From the NCBI RefSeq assembly GCF_025913575.1, contig NZ_CP109785.1, forward strand, positions 1,798,001 through 1,862,000: a stretch of DNA of 64,000 nt. The letters run 5' to 3'. The DNA comes from Halocatena marina (GTDB lineage: Archaea > Halobacteriota > Halobacteria > Halobacteriales > Haloarculaceae). The position numbers and the translations under genes are program-made. Shown here one piece after another: positions 8,799 through 17,723 of the stretch; the stretch's first letter is position 1; the number at the start of each line of letters is the position of its first letter. The notes beneath the pieces are model-generated. The model was given only the letters and a program-made list of their open reading frames with translations, made no database searches and was not told where the DNA came from.

Positions 8799-10586
8799 CT
8801 AGGTGGCTGTGTCGACACCAGAGTCGTGTGAAACAACCTGCCACTCTGCTGGAGATATTTCGTGACCGTCGAAGCGATCGTATTCGGGATACACAGTGAG
8901 AACAAGGTAGTCGACACTATCATTCAGATAATTGACTACTGTTTGGAGGTTGTCGCTCGCGAGTCCACCAAGTTGATCGAGGAGCATCACCGGAACGCGA
9001 TCACTGACATCGAACGCTTTGTGACCAGCAAGTGCTGCGACGATCCCAAGAAGCTCCCGCTCACCCTCACTGAGACTGTTCAGTTGTGCTTCTCGACCGT
9101 CCCGTGCGATAATAAGTTCGAACGTGCTCGTGAGGCGTGCCGTCTCAAAACCCGTCTCGAATCGCGCTAGCAAATCATCGAGCGATGCAGAGAAGGCCTC
9201 ACGCACCCGGCGTTTGATCTGCTCTTTGCGATTTCTGAGCTCGGTGATTTCCTCGTTCAGCGAGTGGACTTCAGCTTCGAGTATGTCCCGTCGTTCTGCC
9301 TGTGTCTCTGTCTCTTCAAGTTCTTCACGAACGTCGGTCAACGCTGCTTCAGTGTACTTAATCTCGCTTTCGAGATCCGAAATGCGATCATCGGCCGTGT
9401 CGACCTCCGTAGTGAGTTCGTCGATCTGTCGGTTCAGATCTGCTCGTCTCTCACGAGCGTTCGTTAGACTCTCTTCGGTTTCTGCAAGTCGGGTTTCGAG
9501 GTCTGCAATGCGATCAGTAAGCTCCCGTTCTCGACGACGTACCTTCTGGACTGCATCACGTTTTCCTTCGAGCTCCTCAACCCGATCACGGGTCGTTGCT
9601 GTTTGGGTTTGAAGATCACTGATTTGACGAGCGAGCGCGTCCAACTGTGCTTCAATACTGTCACGCGTTGTGTCTTCGCCACAAAGCCAGCACGGCACAG
9701 TATCCGAGAGCATACCGTGTGAGATGTCGCTCAACAGTTCGGTGCGACCCTCATCGAGCACACGTTTGTTTGCCTCGTAGACAGATTGTAACAGCTCTTG
9801 ATCTCGCTCGACAGTACGGAGGTCAGCGTGGAGTGTTTCGAGTTCGCGTTCGATGCTATCACCCGATGGAACAGAGAGCGCCTCAAGCTCTGTTTGTTTC
9901 TTCGAGAGCGTCTCACGAACGCGCTCGATGGTTGTTTCGAGACGTTCGATGTTGGTATTTACCCGCTCACGCTCGGCACGGCAATCGCTCAGTTGCTCCC
10001 GAGCAGCGTTTTCACCACCTGTCTCATCGTTGATATCAGCTCGTTCAACACGCAACGCTTCGAGGTCGGATTCGAGGTCAGTGATGCGTTGGTGCAGCTT
10101 CGGAAGTCGATCAGCAGCCGACTCTGCTCGTTCAAGTTCCGTCGTTGTCTGTTCGCGTTCGGTTCGAAGATCGGCGATCTGCTCATCGATGTTCTCGAAA
10201 TCGAGTGGTCGAGTGAGAAGCGTCTCGACGTTCGTTCCGTCCCGAACGGCTTGGCGTATCTTGTTGTCTTCGTCAAGAAATGCGAAGAGCTCTGCACACA
10301 CCCGATCGTATTCATCATCTAGATACGGATTTCCAGTTCGGGATATGGTTCCATTCATCCGTTCGAGGATGACAGTACATTCCTCGTCGTTTGTTTGCAA
10401 AACGACCTGACCAGATGCATGACCATCGGTGAGCGGAGCCGCCGTTCCACATGCGGCTTTAATACTGGTAAGGAAACTCGATTTGCCTTGCCAGTTGCTC
10501 GCACGAACGGCGTTCACTCCCGGCTCGATGTGTGCTTCTCCCCGGCGAATTCCCGCAATATTCTCGATAGAGAGATGCCACGTCAT
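8799..10586 (-). CDS. Archaea-specific SMC/Rad50-like ATPase
   Basis: A 595-residue protein. The N-terminal ATPase half carries a Walker A (SNWQGKSSF, residues about 31-39). Residues about 140-270 and 330-460 are two long Glu/Arg-rich coiled coils. Between them is a CWLC motif (about residue 310), matching a Rad50-type zinc hook with a single CxxC. The C-terminal half has the ABC signature LSEGERELL and a Walker B-like VMLLDQLGG, in which Gln replaces the usual catalytic Glu. It is shorter than true Rad50 or SMC. Its start overlaps the rdfA stop by 4 bases, so the two are cotranscribed and the products probably work together, as for the pair linked to cell shape in other haloarchaea. Confidence 0.9.
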   Translation of the reverse strand: MTWHLSIENIAGIRRGEAHIEPGVNAVRASNWQGKSSFLTSIKAACGTAAPLTDGHASGQVVLQTNDEECTVILERMNGTISRTGNPYLDDEYDRVCAELFAFLDEDNKIRQAVRDGTNVETLLTRPLDFENIDEQIADLRTEREQTTTELERAESAADRLPKLHQRITDLESDLEALRVERADINDETGGENAAREQLSDCRAERERVNTNIERLETTIERVRETLSKKQTELEALSVPSGDSIERELETLHADLRTVERDQELLQSVYEANKRVLDEGRTELLSDISHGMLSDTVPCWLCGEDTTRDSIEAQLDALARQISDLQTQTATTRDRVEELEGKRDAVQKVRRRERELTDRIADLETRLAETEESLTNARERRADLNRQIDELTTEVDTADDRISDLESEIKYTEAALTDVREELEETETQAERRDILEAEVHSLNEEITELRNRKEQIKRRVREAFSASLDDLLARFETGFETARLTSTFELIIARDGREAQLNSLSEGERELLGIVAALAGHKAFDVSDRVPVMLLDQLGGLASDNLQTVVNYLNDSVDYLVLTVYPEYDRFDGHEISPAEWQVVSHDSGVDTAT

Positions 10587-11338
10587 AAAAGGATCGGGGC
10601 TACAACAGTTTCAATGACGAAGGGGTTCTCAAGGGCAGCAGCCTGAAGCGATTCAAGGATGCCGTAGGGGAGCGCAATACTCGAAGCTCGATCGCTCACC
10701 TCGTTGCTTACCGGCTCGCCAGATTCGCTTTCAGAATGTGTCTCGCAGACGTAGCCACGTTCGAGTGCGTCTTCGAACGGAACGCGGACCGCACATTCCG
10801 GACAGCCCAGTTTGACCTGCACGTCGACACGCATGCTCTCTGCCTCTGGTAACCGTCCTTTTGAAGTGAGTGATGAAAGAACTGAGTGCGTCTTCTCCTT
10901 AGTTCGCTCTTGAGACATCCGAACAGTGTTTGCTTCCCAGTCGGTCGACGCAGAGCTCTGCTCCTTTTTCGCATCGAGACAACCTTTGAGATGGTGTCGC
11001 ATCGTGCTCCACGAGATCATCTCACTCTCGATGCGATCGAGAGTGAGATCGTTCGATTCGAGGTCAGCTGCAAGCTCAGCGCGATGAATACTTTCCTCAC
11101 TTGAAACGATTTCGTATTCTCGATCCAGATGGATACGGACAGTATCACGACCGTGTGTTTCGTAGATTTGCTTCAGAAGACGCTTATTAAACCACTCTGT
11201 GAGTGATTTGTATCCGTCGGCGGAACGACCGTCCGAGCCGGTCCATCGCGCCACGAGATACTCGTCGATCGAATCATACCCTGGATCGGGGACCGTGAGG
11301 GCGTGACGCTCGATGAGAGTATCAACCTTACATCCCAT
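10583..11338 (-). CDS. rdfA: Rod-determining factor-like protein RdfA
   Basis: 251 residues, the first gene of a two-gene operon with the SMC-like ATPase. The N-terminus (CKVDTLIERHAL ... DEYLVARWTGSDGRSADGYKSLTEWFNKRLL) matches the pattern of haloarchaeal RdfA proteins: a short alpha-helical domain with an RWTG..G.S.R.L...FN segment. The middle is helical. The C-terminal third contains a putative zinc knuckle (CPEC about residue 180, then CETH about 20 residues later). In Haloferax volcanii RdfA is needed for rod shape. Here its cell-shape role is inferred from similarity and from the conserved pairing with the SMC-like gene. Confidence 0.8.
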   Translation of the reverse strand: MGCKVDTLIERHALTVPDPGYDSIDEYLVARWTGSDGRSADGYKSLTEWFNKRLLKQIYETHGRDTVRIHLDREYEIVSSEESIHRAELAADLESNDLTLDRIESEMISWSTMRHHLKGCLDAKKEQSSASTDWEANTVRMSQERTKEKTHSVLSSLTSKGRLPEAESMRVDVQVKLGCPECAVRVPFEDALERGYVCETHSESESGEPVSNEVSDRASSIALPYGILESLQAAALENPFVIETVVAPILL

Positions 11339-11971
11339 TGCTTTGTTCTATTCACATTCTCGTTCTACCTGCTCATAAACGTGGTTGCTATTCCATGCTA
11401 CGTGTGGGAGAGAATTCGTTCTATAGCCGATATCGGTTATCTTCTTGTGAAGGTGCTACTCGGATGACCACTAACGCTGATCGGTGAAAAGAGTACCCAT
11501 GAGGGTGATTCGAGGCGACTCCGTCAATTACTACTCATACTTTTTCACCCTCGTCTGAACCTCTCTTTTCATATGTGTCAAATTGAATACCATGAGGTAT
11601 AATCACTCAGTGTAGTAGGTATAGTACGAGCAGTTGCTCTCACCCTTAACACTCTATCATAGTAAAGAGGTCCTCGAATGAGAATAGTGCTGTACCAATG
11701 TTGGCTATTAATATCTATCCGCTATACACCGGCTATCCAAATCCTCCTAAGAGCTAAACTTATAGTAAATTAGCTCCAGAGCCGCTCTATGAATATAATA
11801 TATATTATGGTTCTTAGATGTTTTATCCAGTTAATTATATCTGATTATGGGCAGACAACCTCATCGGGAGATCATTTCTGCAAAGAGGGGACACTCAATA
11901 TCAGTGCGCTCATGTGATGAATTCAGCCGGTACCCTTATATGGTGAAGATAGCATATGTTGAAATAGCCAT
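11339..11971. other. AT-rich intergenic region before arsRM
   Basis: About 630 bases separating divergent rdfA and arsR. It holds no coding frame that looks real. A perfect 14-base AT palindrome lies at 11795-11808, and the arsR promoter lies at its right end. The remainder shows nothing recognisable. Confidence 0.5.
11936..11941 (+). promoter_or_regulatory. Probable arsR TATA box
   Basis: TTATAT, preceded by the C-rich string TACCC, sits about 33 bases before the arsR ATG. That spacing fits a leaderless or nearly leaderless haloarchaeal transcript. Confidence 0.5.
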
Positions 11972-11974
11972 ATG
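11949..11974 (+). promoter_or_regulatory. Candidate ArsR operator, direct repeats
   Basis: Two near-identical elements, ATAGCATATG (11949-11958) and ATAGCCATATG (11964-11974), lie side by side between the TATA box and the arsR start codon. Each contains the palindrome CATATG, and the second covers the ATG. A regulator bound here would block initiation. The link to ArsR is inferred from position; binding is not shown. Confidence 0.45.
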
Positions 11975-12346
11975 GATCAATCAAAACAGGAACTATCGAC
12001 TGGAACTGACTCAGGGAACAAGGATGAGTCGCAAGCGTGTTGTACTCCCGTTTCGAGTCCCGAAGCTGACGTTCTCAAATCAGATGTGACGATCCTCTCT
12101 GCGCTCGCAAATGAAACGCGATACGGAGCACTTCGAGTCCTCGCTGATGCGGAAAACGATATCTGTGCGTGTGATCTTGCACCACCACTCGACGTAACCC
12201 AGAGTACGATCAGCCACGCGCTCTCTCAGTTGCACGACGTTGGCTTGGTCGAACGACGGAAGGAGGGCCGGTGGCGATACTATTGGCCGACACCGTTCGC
12301 CGAGGCTATCCTTGCTGTCCTCGAAGAACGCGAGGTGTACCAATGA
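11972..12346 (+). CDS. arsR: ArsR-family metalloregulator
   Basis: 124 residues. A Cys-containing N-terminal tail (ACCTP) leads into a winged helix. The metal site is the DICACDLAPP motif at the start of the recognition helix region, close to the ELCVCDL motif of As(III)-sensing ArsR proteins, with two Cys three residues apart. The DNA-binding helix follows (VTQSTISHALSQLHDVGLVERRKEGRWRYY). It is expected to repress the arsR-arsM operon until trivalent arsenic binds. The stop overlaps the arsM start (ATGA), so the two genes are translationally coupled. Confidence 0.9.
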   Translation: MDQSKQELSTGTDSGNKDESQACCTPVSSPEADVLKSDVTILSALANETRYGALRVLADAENDICACDLAPPLDVTQSTISHALSQLHDVGLVERRKEGRWRYYWPTPFAEAILAVLEEREVYQ

Positions 12347-13209
12347 GCGAACGACGCCAGTCCGCATCCGAGAATGAAAAATCGATGCTTTCTGCGAGCG
12401 AACAGCGCGAAGCGGTGAGAGACAGATACTCCTCGATCGCTGAGACCGAAGACAGTGGTTGTTGTGAACCAACAAGTGAAGATGACACGGACTCGTGTTC
12501 ATCAGGAGGATGCTGTGATGACACGACGCTTGCGACAAAATCGGAGCGACTCGGGTACACAGAGGATGATATCGACGCCGTTGCTAGTGGTGCAGATCTC
12601 GGACTCGGCTGTGGTAATCCTACTGCACTGGCAAACTTAGCACAAGGCCAACAGGTCCTTGATCTCGGTTCCGGCGGTGGCTTCGACTGTTTCCTCGCTG
12701 CACGTAAAGTCGGTCCGACGGGCTTCGTCATCGGCGTCGATATGACGCCCGAAATGATTGAACGAGCACGGAAGAATATCGATAAAAACGAGACCGAAAA
12801 TGTCGAATTCCGTCTCGGTGAGATCGAACACCTTCCTGTCGCGGACGGTTCAATCGATGTGATCATATCGAACTGTGTAATTAACCTATCCCCGAATAAA
12901 TCACAGGTGTTCTCCGAAGCATTTCGTGTGCTCCGTCCGGGCGGCCAGTTCGCAATTTCTGATGTCGTCATGACCGCAGAGGTGCCTCAAGAGTTCCGTG
13001 CTGATCCGGAGAGTGTCTCGGGCTGTGTCGCTGGCGCAGCGACGATCTCTGATCTTGAAGCGATGCTCGAACGCGCTGGCTTCGAAGGAATTACCATCGA
13101 ACCGAAAGAAGACAGCCACCAATTCATCCGAGAGTGGTCCTCAGAACATCGTCTCGAAGACTACATCGTCTCTGCAACCATTGAAGGACAGAAACCAAAT
13201 ACAGAATAA
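12343..13209 (+). CDS. arsM: Arsenite S-adenosylmethionine methyltransferase ArsM
   Basis: 288 residues from the ATG at 12343. A longer upstream start is unlikely, since this one gives the 4-base overlap with arsR. The SAM-binding motif VLDLGSGGGFDCFLAARKVG and the ArsM motifs NCVINL and GCVAGA give the two conserved Cys used for As(III) binding and methyl transfer. A segment near the N-terminus (about residues 36-60) is unusually rich in Cys, with CC, C, and GGCC groups separated by acidic residues. Bacterial and archaeal ArsM often have an N-terminal Cys pair; the extra ones may help capture arsenite. The enzyme converts arsenite to methylated species in the cytoplasm. No arsenite efflux gene lies nearby. 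Confidence 0.92.
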   Translation: MSERRQSASENEKSMLSASEQREAVRDRYSSIAETEDSGCCEPTSEDDTDSCSSGGCCDDTTLATKSERLGYTEDDIDAVASGADLGLGCGNPTALANLAQGQQVLDLGSGGGFDCFLAARKVGPTGFVIGVDMTPEMIERARKNIDKNETENVEFRLGEIEHLPVADGSIDVIISNCVINLSPNKSQVFSEAFRVLRPGGQFAISDVVMTAEVPQEFRADPESVSGCVAGAATISDLEAMLERAGFEGITIEPKEDSHQFIREWSSEHRLEDYIVSATIEGQKPNTE

Positions 13210-13515
13210 TTCTCCTTGTACTCAAACCTCTCGATCATCGCGGCTCTTGGAGTTGGTGCATACGAATTGTGTTCCCAAAAGAGAAACGTACAACGTACTC
13301 CTACGACCAGACCTAGTACTATTTGAGCATCATCCTTTGTAACTCATAAATTGAGAGTAGCTAGTATCACAACAGAAATATTATTATTTCACTCATCGAA
13401 TATTTAGAGTAATATCGTCTTGTGGTCATCGATCGAATCCGTCGAGACCTGTGCCTTACAAACTGAATTTCATCATAATATAACTATTTGATGTCAATTA
13501 CGTAGGTACGATCGT
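13210..13515. other. Short AT-rich gap
   Basis: About 300 bases with no coding frame of note, becoming AT-rich near 13370-13400 and 13470-13500. It ends where homology to acyl-CoA dehydrogenase begins abruptly. Confidence 0.4.
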
Positions 13516-14326
13516 AATTTCAGTCTCACCGAGCCAGAGGCTGGATCTGATTCGACAGCCATGACCACTCGGGCAGTGCGAGACGGCGACGAATACAGCA
13601 TCTCTGGCGAGAAATTGTGGACCTCTCGAATCAAGTGAGTGATTACCTCGTGCTCGCCGCACGGACGACACCACGCAAGGAAGTAGCTGAGAAAACGCGA
13701 GGCATCTCACTGTTCCTCGTCGATATCGAACGCGGGATCGAGGAAGACGCAATTATCTGTGAAGAGATCGAAAAAACAGTGAGCGGTGTCGTACAATCTT
13801 ATAGCGTTGAGTACGATGATCTTCGAATACCTGTAAGTCACCGCATCGGTGAAACGGGTGGGAGATTCTATTACGCCCTTGATGGATTGAACGAAGAACG
13901 ACTCGTCATCGCGGCTGAAGCGATCGGTCTTGGTGAGCTCGCTCTCGAGAAAGGTGTGGCGTATGCGAATGAGCGTGAGGTGTTCGGCCGATTGGACAGA
14001 ATCAAGCGATCCAGCACCCGTTTGCAAAAGCGTTTGCTCGTGTTCAGGCCGCGAAGTCGTTTACATTCGATGCGGCAGGTCGAACAGACGATGCACAATC
14101 AGTCGTCGGTACACGAGCAAACACCGCGAAATATCTCACAGCGGAGGCTGCGTTCGATGCGGCCGATGCGGCTGTCCAAGCACACGGCGGCCGGGGGGTC
14201 GCCCGTGCGTACGACGTAGAGCGGTATTTCCGCGAGGCACGGCTGACCCGCCTCGTACCCATCACACAAGAGCTTGCGCTGAACTATCTCGGTGAAAGCG
14301 TCCTCGGACTTCCTCGTTCGTACTGA
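13516..14326 (+). pseudogene. Acyl-CoA dehydrogenase, 5'-truncated and frameshifted
   Basis: Three successive frames together read as one acyl-CoA dehydrogenase. Frame A (13519-13635) gives [14 protein letters not shown] and [11 protein letters not shown]. Frame B (about 13638-13991) gives SDYLVLAARTT, ERLVIAAEAIGLGE and NEREVFGR. Frame C (13991-14326) gives QNQAIQHPFAKAFARVQAAK, VQAHGGRGVA and a normal C-terminal GLPRSY stop. The first shift, at about 13636, behaves as a single-base loss. The second fits loss of one CCGA from a tandem pair, since restoring it gives GRPIGQNQ. The N-terminal 100 or so residues are gone. The gene is surely dead. A MaoC hydratase gene follows, its likely former pathway partner. 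Confidence 0.88.
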
Positions 14327-14386
14327 GACCAACTGTGTATCCCGTACGATTAATAATCAATCTTAACAAGGCATGAGTGAACAATC

Positions 14387-14956
14387 ATGACTGATGATCG
14401 CTCAGCGACCGAACCATCGGATCAGAGACTTGTTTCTGGGTGGCAGGGGCGCTATTATGAGGATTTCAACGTCGGAGACATCTACAAACACCCGTACGGG
14501 CGAACGGTAACGGAGACAGATAACGTCTGGTTCACTAACCTAACAATGAACGTGAATCCGATGCATTTCAACGCTCCGTACGCAGCAAACACGGAGTTTG
14601 GTGAACGACTCGTCGATGGCACGTTTGTGATCGCTCTTGCGGTTGGAATGAGTGTGATTGATATCTCGATGAACGCAACCGCTAATCTCGGCTACGACGA
14701 CATCAGACACCACAGTCCCGTTTTCCACGGGGACACGATTTTTGCCGAGAGCGAGGTGCTCTCAAAGCGCGAACTGGAGTCACGCGAGCACGCTGGCATC
14801 GTTACGACAGAGCTGCGTGCGTACAATCAAGAATCGGATCTCGTGCTCTCGCTGGAGCGGACGCCAATGGTGCTCAAGCGCGAGTACACAGCCCCATCAC
14901 CAGCATGTCCACCTGGATGGCCAGAAGGCATCGGGACCCAACTGACTGAAGAGTGA
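14387..14956 (+). CDS. MaoC-like acyl-CoA hydratase
   Basis: 189 residues with a hot-dog fold. The pattern starts RYYEDFNVGDIY and then gives NPMHFNAPYA, the R-hydratase motif in which Asn and His handle the water added to the enoyl-CoA. A later segment is HHSPVFHGDTIFAESEV. The two-domain-like layout is shared with haloarchaeal MaoC hydratases, some of which hydrate mesaconyl-CoA in the methylaspartate cycle. It lies 60 bases after the broken acyl-CoA dehydrogenase, so it probably belonged to the same acyl-CoA catabolic operon. Its exact substrate is not decided by the sequence. Confidence 0.85.
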   Translation: MTDDRSATEPSDQRLVSGWQGRYYEDFNVGDIYKHPYGRTVTETDNVWFTNLTMNVNPMHFNAPYAANTEFGERLVDGTFVIALAVGMSVIDISMNATANLGYDDIRHHSPVFHGDTIFAESEVLSKRELESREHAGIVTTELRAYNQESDLVLSLERTPMVLKREYTAPSPACPPGWPEGIGTQLTEE

Positions 14957-15594
14957 ACTGGGCTTGCATCGGAGATCGACTATCGGGTTCTCGCATCGAA
15001 GCCCCGACAACAGCAGATAATATGATTTACTCCACATTCGTATTTTATCAGGGTGCTGTTTCCATAAATGTACAACGGTGGAGCGGCGGTTGACGCACAC
15101 GAGGACGATGTTACTCTCGGTACCAGACTTAGGCATCTACGTGAGCGCCCATCCAGAACCGTTATGAGCGTTCTTTTCTCATCATTGCCAGTTGTGATGC
15201 CGCCAATCCGACATTGACACCGGTCAATACAACCATTACCAGTTGTGTTGCTGTTTCTACACCCATGACTGATCAGGTCGAAAAGACCATGACTGCCGCA
15301 CTGAGTGTGCGAACATCCACGCCCACAAGCGAGGATACTCAGAACGACAGATGAGGAATCAGGACGATAGGCTAAAAGCGTAGTGGCATCGTACAACTTG
15401 GTTTATAGAACTTAGATTATAGAATCCTTCGAAATGGGCGACAGCAAGTTTCAGAAGCAACTTATTCAGAGATTACCATCCAATACACTATAAAATATTC
15501 TTGCGAGTAATCCGATCGGAAAAGTTCCGAACCGTGATGTGGAATCACCACGTTCGGTTGCTGGTAAGTCGACAGCCTTCTCAAAGAAAGCCGT
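14957..15594. other. Intergenic, convergent genes
   Basis: About 640 bases between the convergent MaoC and DUF5518-type genes. No frame with coding-like composition, no RNA gene, no recognisable repeat. A minus-strand frame at 14980-15396 has a Cys/Ser-rich shuffled composition and was dismissed. Confidence 0.45.
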
Positions 15595-15999
15595 TTAGCG
15601 TGGTGTCGAAGCGGCCCGCCGGGTCATCCGACGGTCTTCAAGCCATCCGCCGAGGGCTCCCCCGATCGCGCCGGGAATCGCATAGAATACGACCGTCAGG
15701 ACACCTACACCGAGGATTCCGAAGCTCGTGAGTAGCCCTGCGAAGAGCAGACCGAGCAGCGTTAGCACTGCAAATACGACAATGCTCCCGACCGCGGTCG
15801 ATACTCCGCCGTTGATCGCTCCTTCGCGTATCCCCTCCTTTGTGTAGTATCCTGCGACAAGCCCAGCAATCACGCCGATGAGTCCATAGGAGAGGAATGG
15901 AGTTGTTACATCAGCAGCAGGGAAAATTGCACCCCACAAGATGCCAAGGACAATCGCGGTAACGAATCCGTATGCGACAGCACGCCAGTTCAACCTCAT
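15595..15999 (-). CDS. DUF5518-like membrane protein
   Basis: 134 residues from the MRLNWRAV start; an in-frame upstream ATG at 16011 adds four more. It has four hydrophobic segments: about residues 5-25, 36-56, 65-85 and 90-115. Gly-rich helices are followed by a short basic tail (GWLEDRRMTRR). This is the layout of a haloarchaeal small membrane family annotated as DUF5518. No function is known. Confidence 0.72.
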   Translation of the reverse strand: MRLNWRAVAYGFVTAIVLGILWGAIFPAADVTTPFLSYGLIGVIAGLVAGYYTKEGIREGAINGGVSTAVGSIVVFAVLTLLGLLFAGLLTSFGILGVGVLTVVFYAIPGAIGGALGGWLEDRRMTRRAASTPR

Positions 16000-16532
16000 G
16001 ATCAATAACAATATACGCTATCGGCGAATATACACTTGTCGGAAATATCAAAAGAAATGGATATATCCAATAATTGCTAATTAATTCGAGAGGTTCTAAT
16101 CCACTACTCGCATAGTTGATCGCCGTCAAGCTGACAACAGATGGGGTCGCCCACTGACTGATTGACCATCCATGTGTCTGATCGATCGTTTTGGAGATGT
16201 TCGTGTTGAGACGGGGTTGTAGAGCACGGCTTTCGCTTACTGAAACAGTAGAGGAGTATACAGAGTAGGAACGTACTCGCTGCATGTAGCGATGTGAGCG
16301 TGGAACCATCGCCCGCGCGCGATCACAAGCACTGTCCTGGTATTTCACCACTCATCAGCAAGCACAACTCGCTCACCACCAAAGAATTGAGTCGCTACGG
16401 TGACGACAGTGGGAGGTTCTTCACTGATGGACTATTCGTCCGGTCAGTGTATCTCTTATGAGCTCATGGATTGGTCCTACACAATGTGTTAACTGACAAA
16501 AATTTCAAGTGGTACGCAAAAAACAGTACAGT
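16000..16532. other. Intergenic, divergent promoters
   Basis: About 530 bases between the DUF5518-like and DUF3238-like genes, which are divergent. AT-rich near 16010-16090. No coding frame of substance. Confidence 0.4.
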
Positions 16533-17117
16533 ATGGCTGTTTCCGTCGTTAAATTACGCATCGCAACATTCATTCCGGATGCCTGGATTTCATCGACCAG
16601 TACACCCGATGGTCGAGAAGTCGAATTTCGTGGCGATAACCGTGAATTCACCCCACACACCAGTCACACCGGCCACTCTCGTGTTGCACAAGAGATCGTC
16701 GTTGATTTCGAGCGCGAGTCCGTGATCACCCATCCCGAAACAGGACAATCAATGGAACGCATCACCGAACCAGACGGAGCCACTACGATTCGAACGGCAG
16801 CTGCACAGACTGATGGGATTTCCTGTACGGACACTGTGTGGACTGGCGATGGAGTACGTTTCACAGCGACTGCCAGCGTTAGTAACCCATTGAGTGAGGA
16901 TTCTCCGCCGGTAGATTTTCGTTTCGAGATTCACGTCTCTGCTGATGGCACTATCGGCCTCACTGGCCGTCACGACGGATTCCCGTGTTTCGAAGTGTAC
17001 AAGCAGGTCGAGTTCGGTGCGTTTGAGACCGTCTACACGTACGACTACCGAAAAGCGGAAGCATCCCCGAAATCTCTCGCGGATCCAATGGATCAGACGG
17101 TTGAGCGAACGGTGTGA
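16533..17117 (+). CDS. DUF3238-like protein
   Basis: 194 residues from the ATG at 16533 (MAVSVVKLRIATFIPDAW). The pattern includes a GDNREFTPHTSHTGHSRVAQE segment and a C-terminal GRHDGFPCFEVYKQ. This matches a small family of haloarchaeal and bacterial proteins listed as DUF3238. The beta-strand-rich sequence has no signal peptide or membrane segment. A conserved HDGFP(C/A)FE region near residue 155 suggests a ligand site, but no activity has been assigned to the family as far as I know. Confidence 0.75.
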   Translation: MAVSVVKLRIATFIPDAWISSTSTPDGREVEFRGDNREFTPHTSHTGHSRVAQEIVVDFERESVITHPETGQSMERITEPDGATTIRTAAAQTDGISCTDTVWTGDGVRFTATASVSNPLSEDSPPVDFRFEIHVSADGTIGLTGRHDGFPCFEVYKQVEFGAFETVYTYDYRKAEASPKSLADPMDQTVERTV

Positions 17118-17723
17118 ATACAGTCCTAAAATTTCTCGCTGTCAAAGTATAACACCGATCGAACGTGGCTTGCTTTTCCGAAGCGTTTGGTGTCATTACT
17201 GTCGATCGAAAACACGCAACTGACGCCGAAAGCTGCAGTGCATCGAACCACAACACCGCTAGCTCAGCCACGGATTACGCAAGCCAGTAGCTTATAGTAA
17301 GTCAGATCTTAACCCGTCCCGAGGCGCACTGAGAGACAGTTTATAGACGGTTTCACAGTCTACGTTCTCTCTTGCGTTCCGGCCGGTTTCTGTCCACACT
17401 CCATTCCGATTCAATCATGCACATCATCGCCGCCGGTGGGTTCCGCGTTGAACAGACACCCAATCGGATCGACCGACGGGTGCTTGCGCTGTCACCGACA
17501 AGTATCGATTGTTGGGAGAATACTAGTACAGCTGATGATAGTATTGGATTTCGAACTCTAAATAATCAGATGACATTTGGACCGACTGTGACAGACGAAA
17601 GCCAATGGATTCGAAAATCCGTTTGTGGATCGCTTCTGGATATCGAACATCTTGGAGACCGTCCCGGAAGTGGTTTCGCTTCGCAGTCCGTAGAGGGAAA
17701 CCACTGGAGTTGGTGGTGAAAAC
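17118..17723. other. Intergenic region
   Basis: About 600 bases. A 101-codon frame at 17417-17719 ends just before the antiporter start, but it has mixed codon use and no recognisable motif. I do not call it a gene. The promoter of the antiporter should lie in the AT-richer part near 17540-17580. Confidence 0.4.

Noticed and set aside
9853..10410. Plus-strand frame opposite the SMC-like gene
   Set aside because: Extremely Ser/Arg-rich, as expected for the antisense of a Glu/Arg coiled coil. Not a gene.
11795..11808. Perfect AT palindrome ATAATATATATTAT
   Set aside because: Alternating A/T runs produce palindromes easily and it is not near a promoter.
17417..17719. 101-codon frame just before the antiporter
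   Set aside because: Mixed third-base use and no motif; the antiporter GTG start is well supported and this frame does not overlap it in a useful way.
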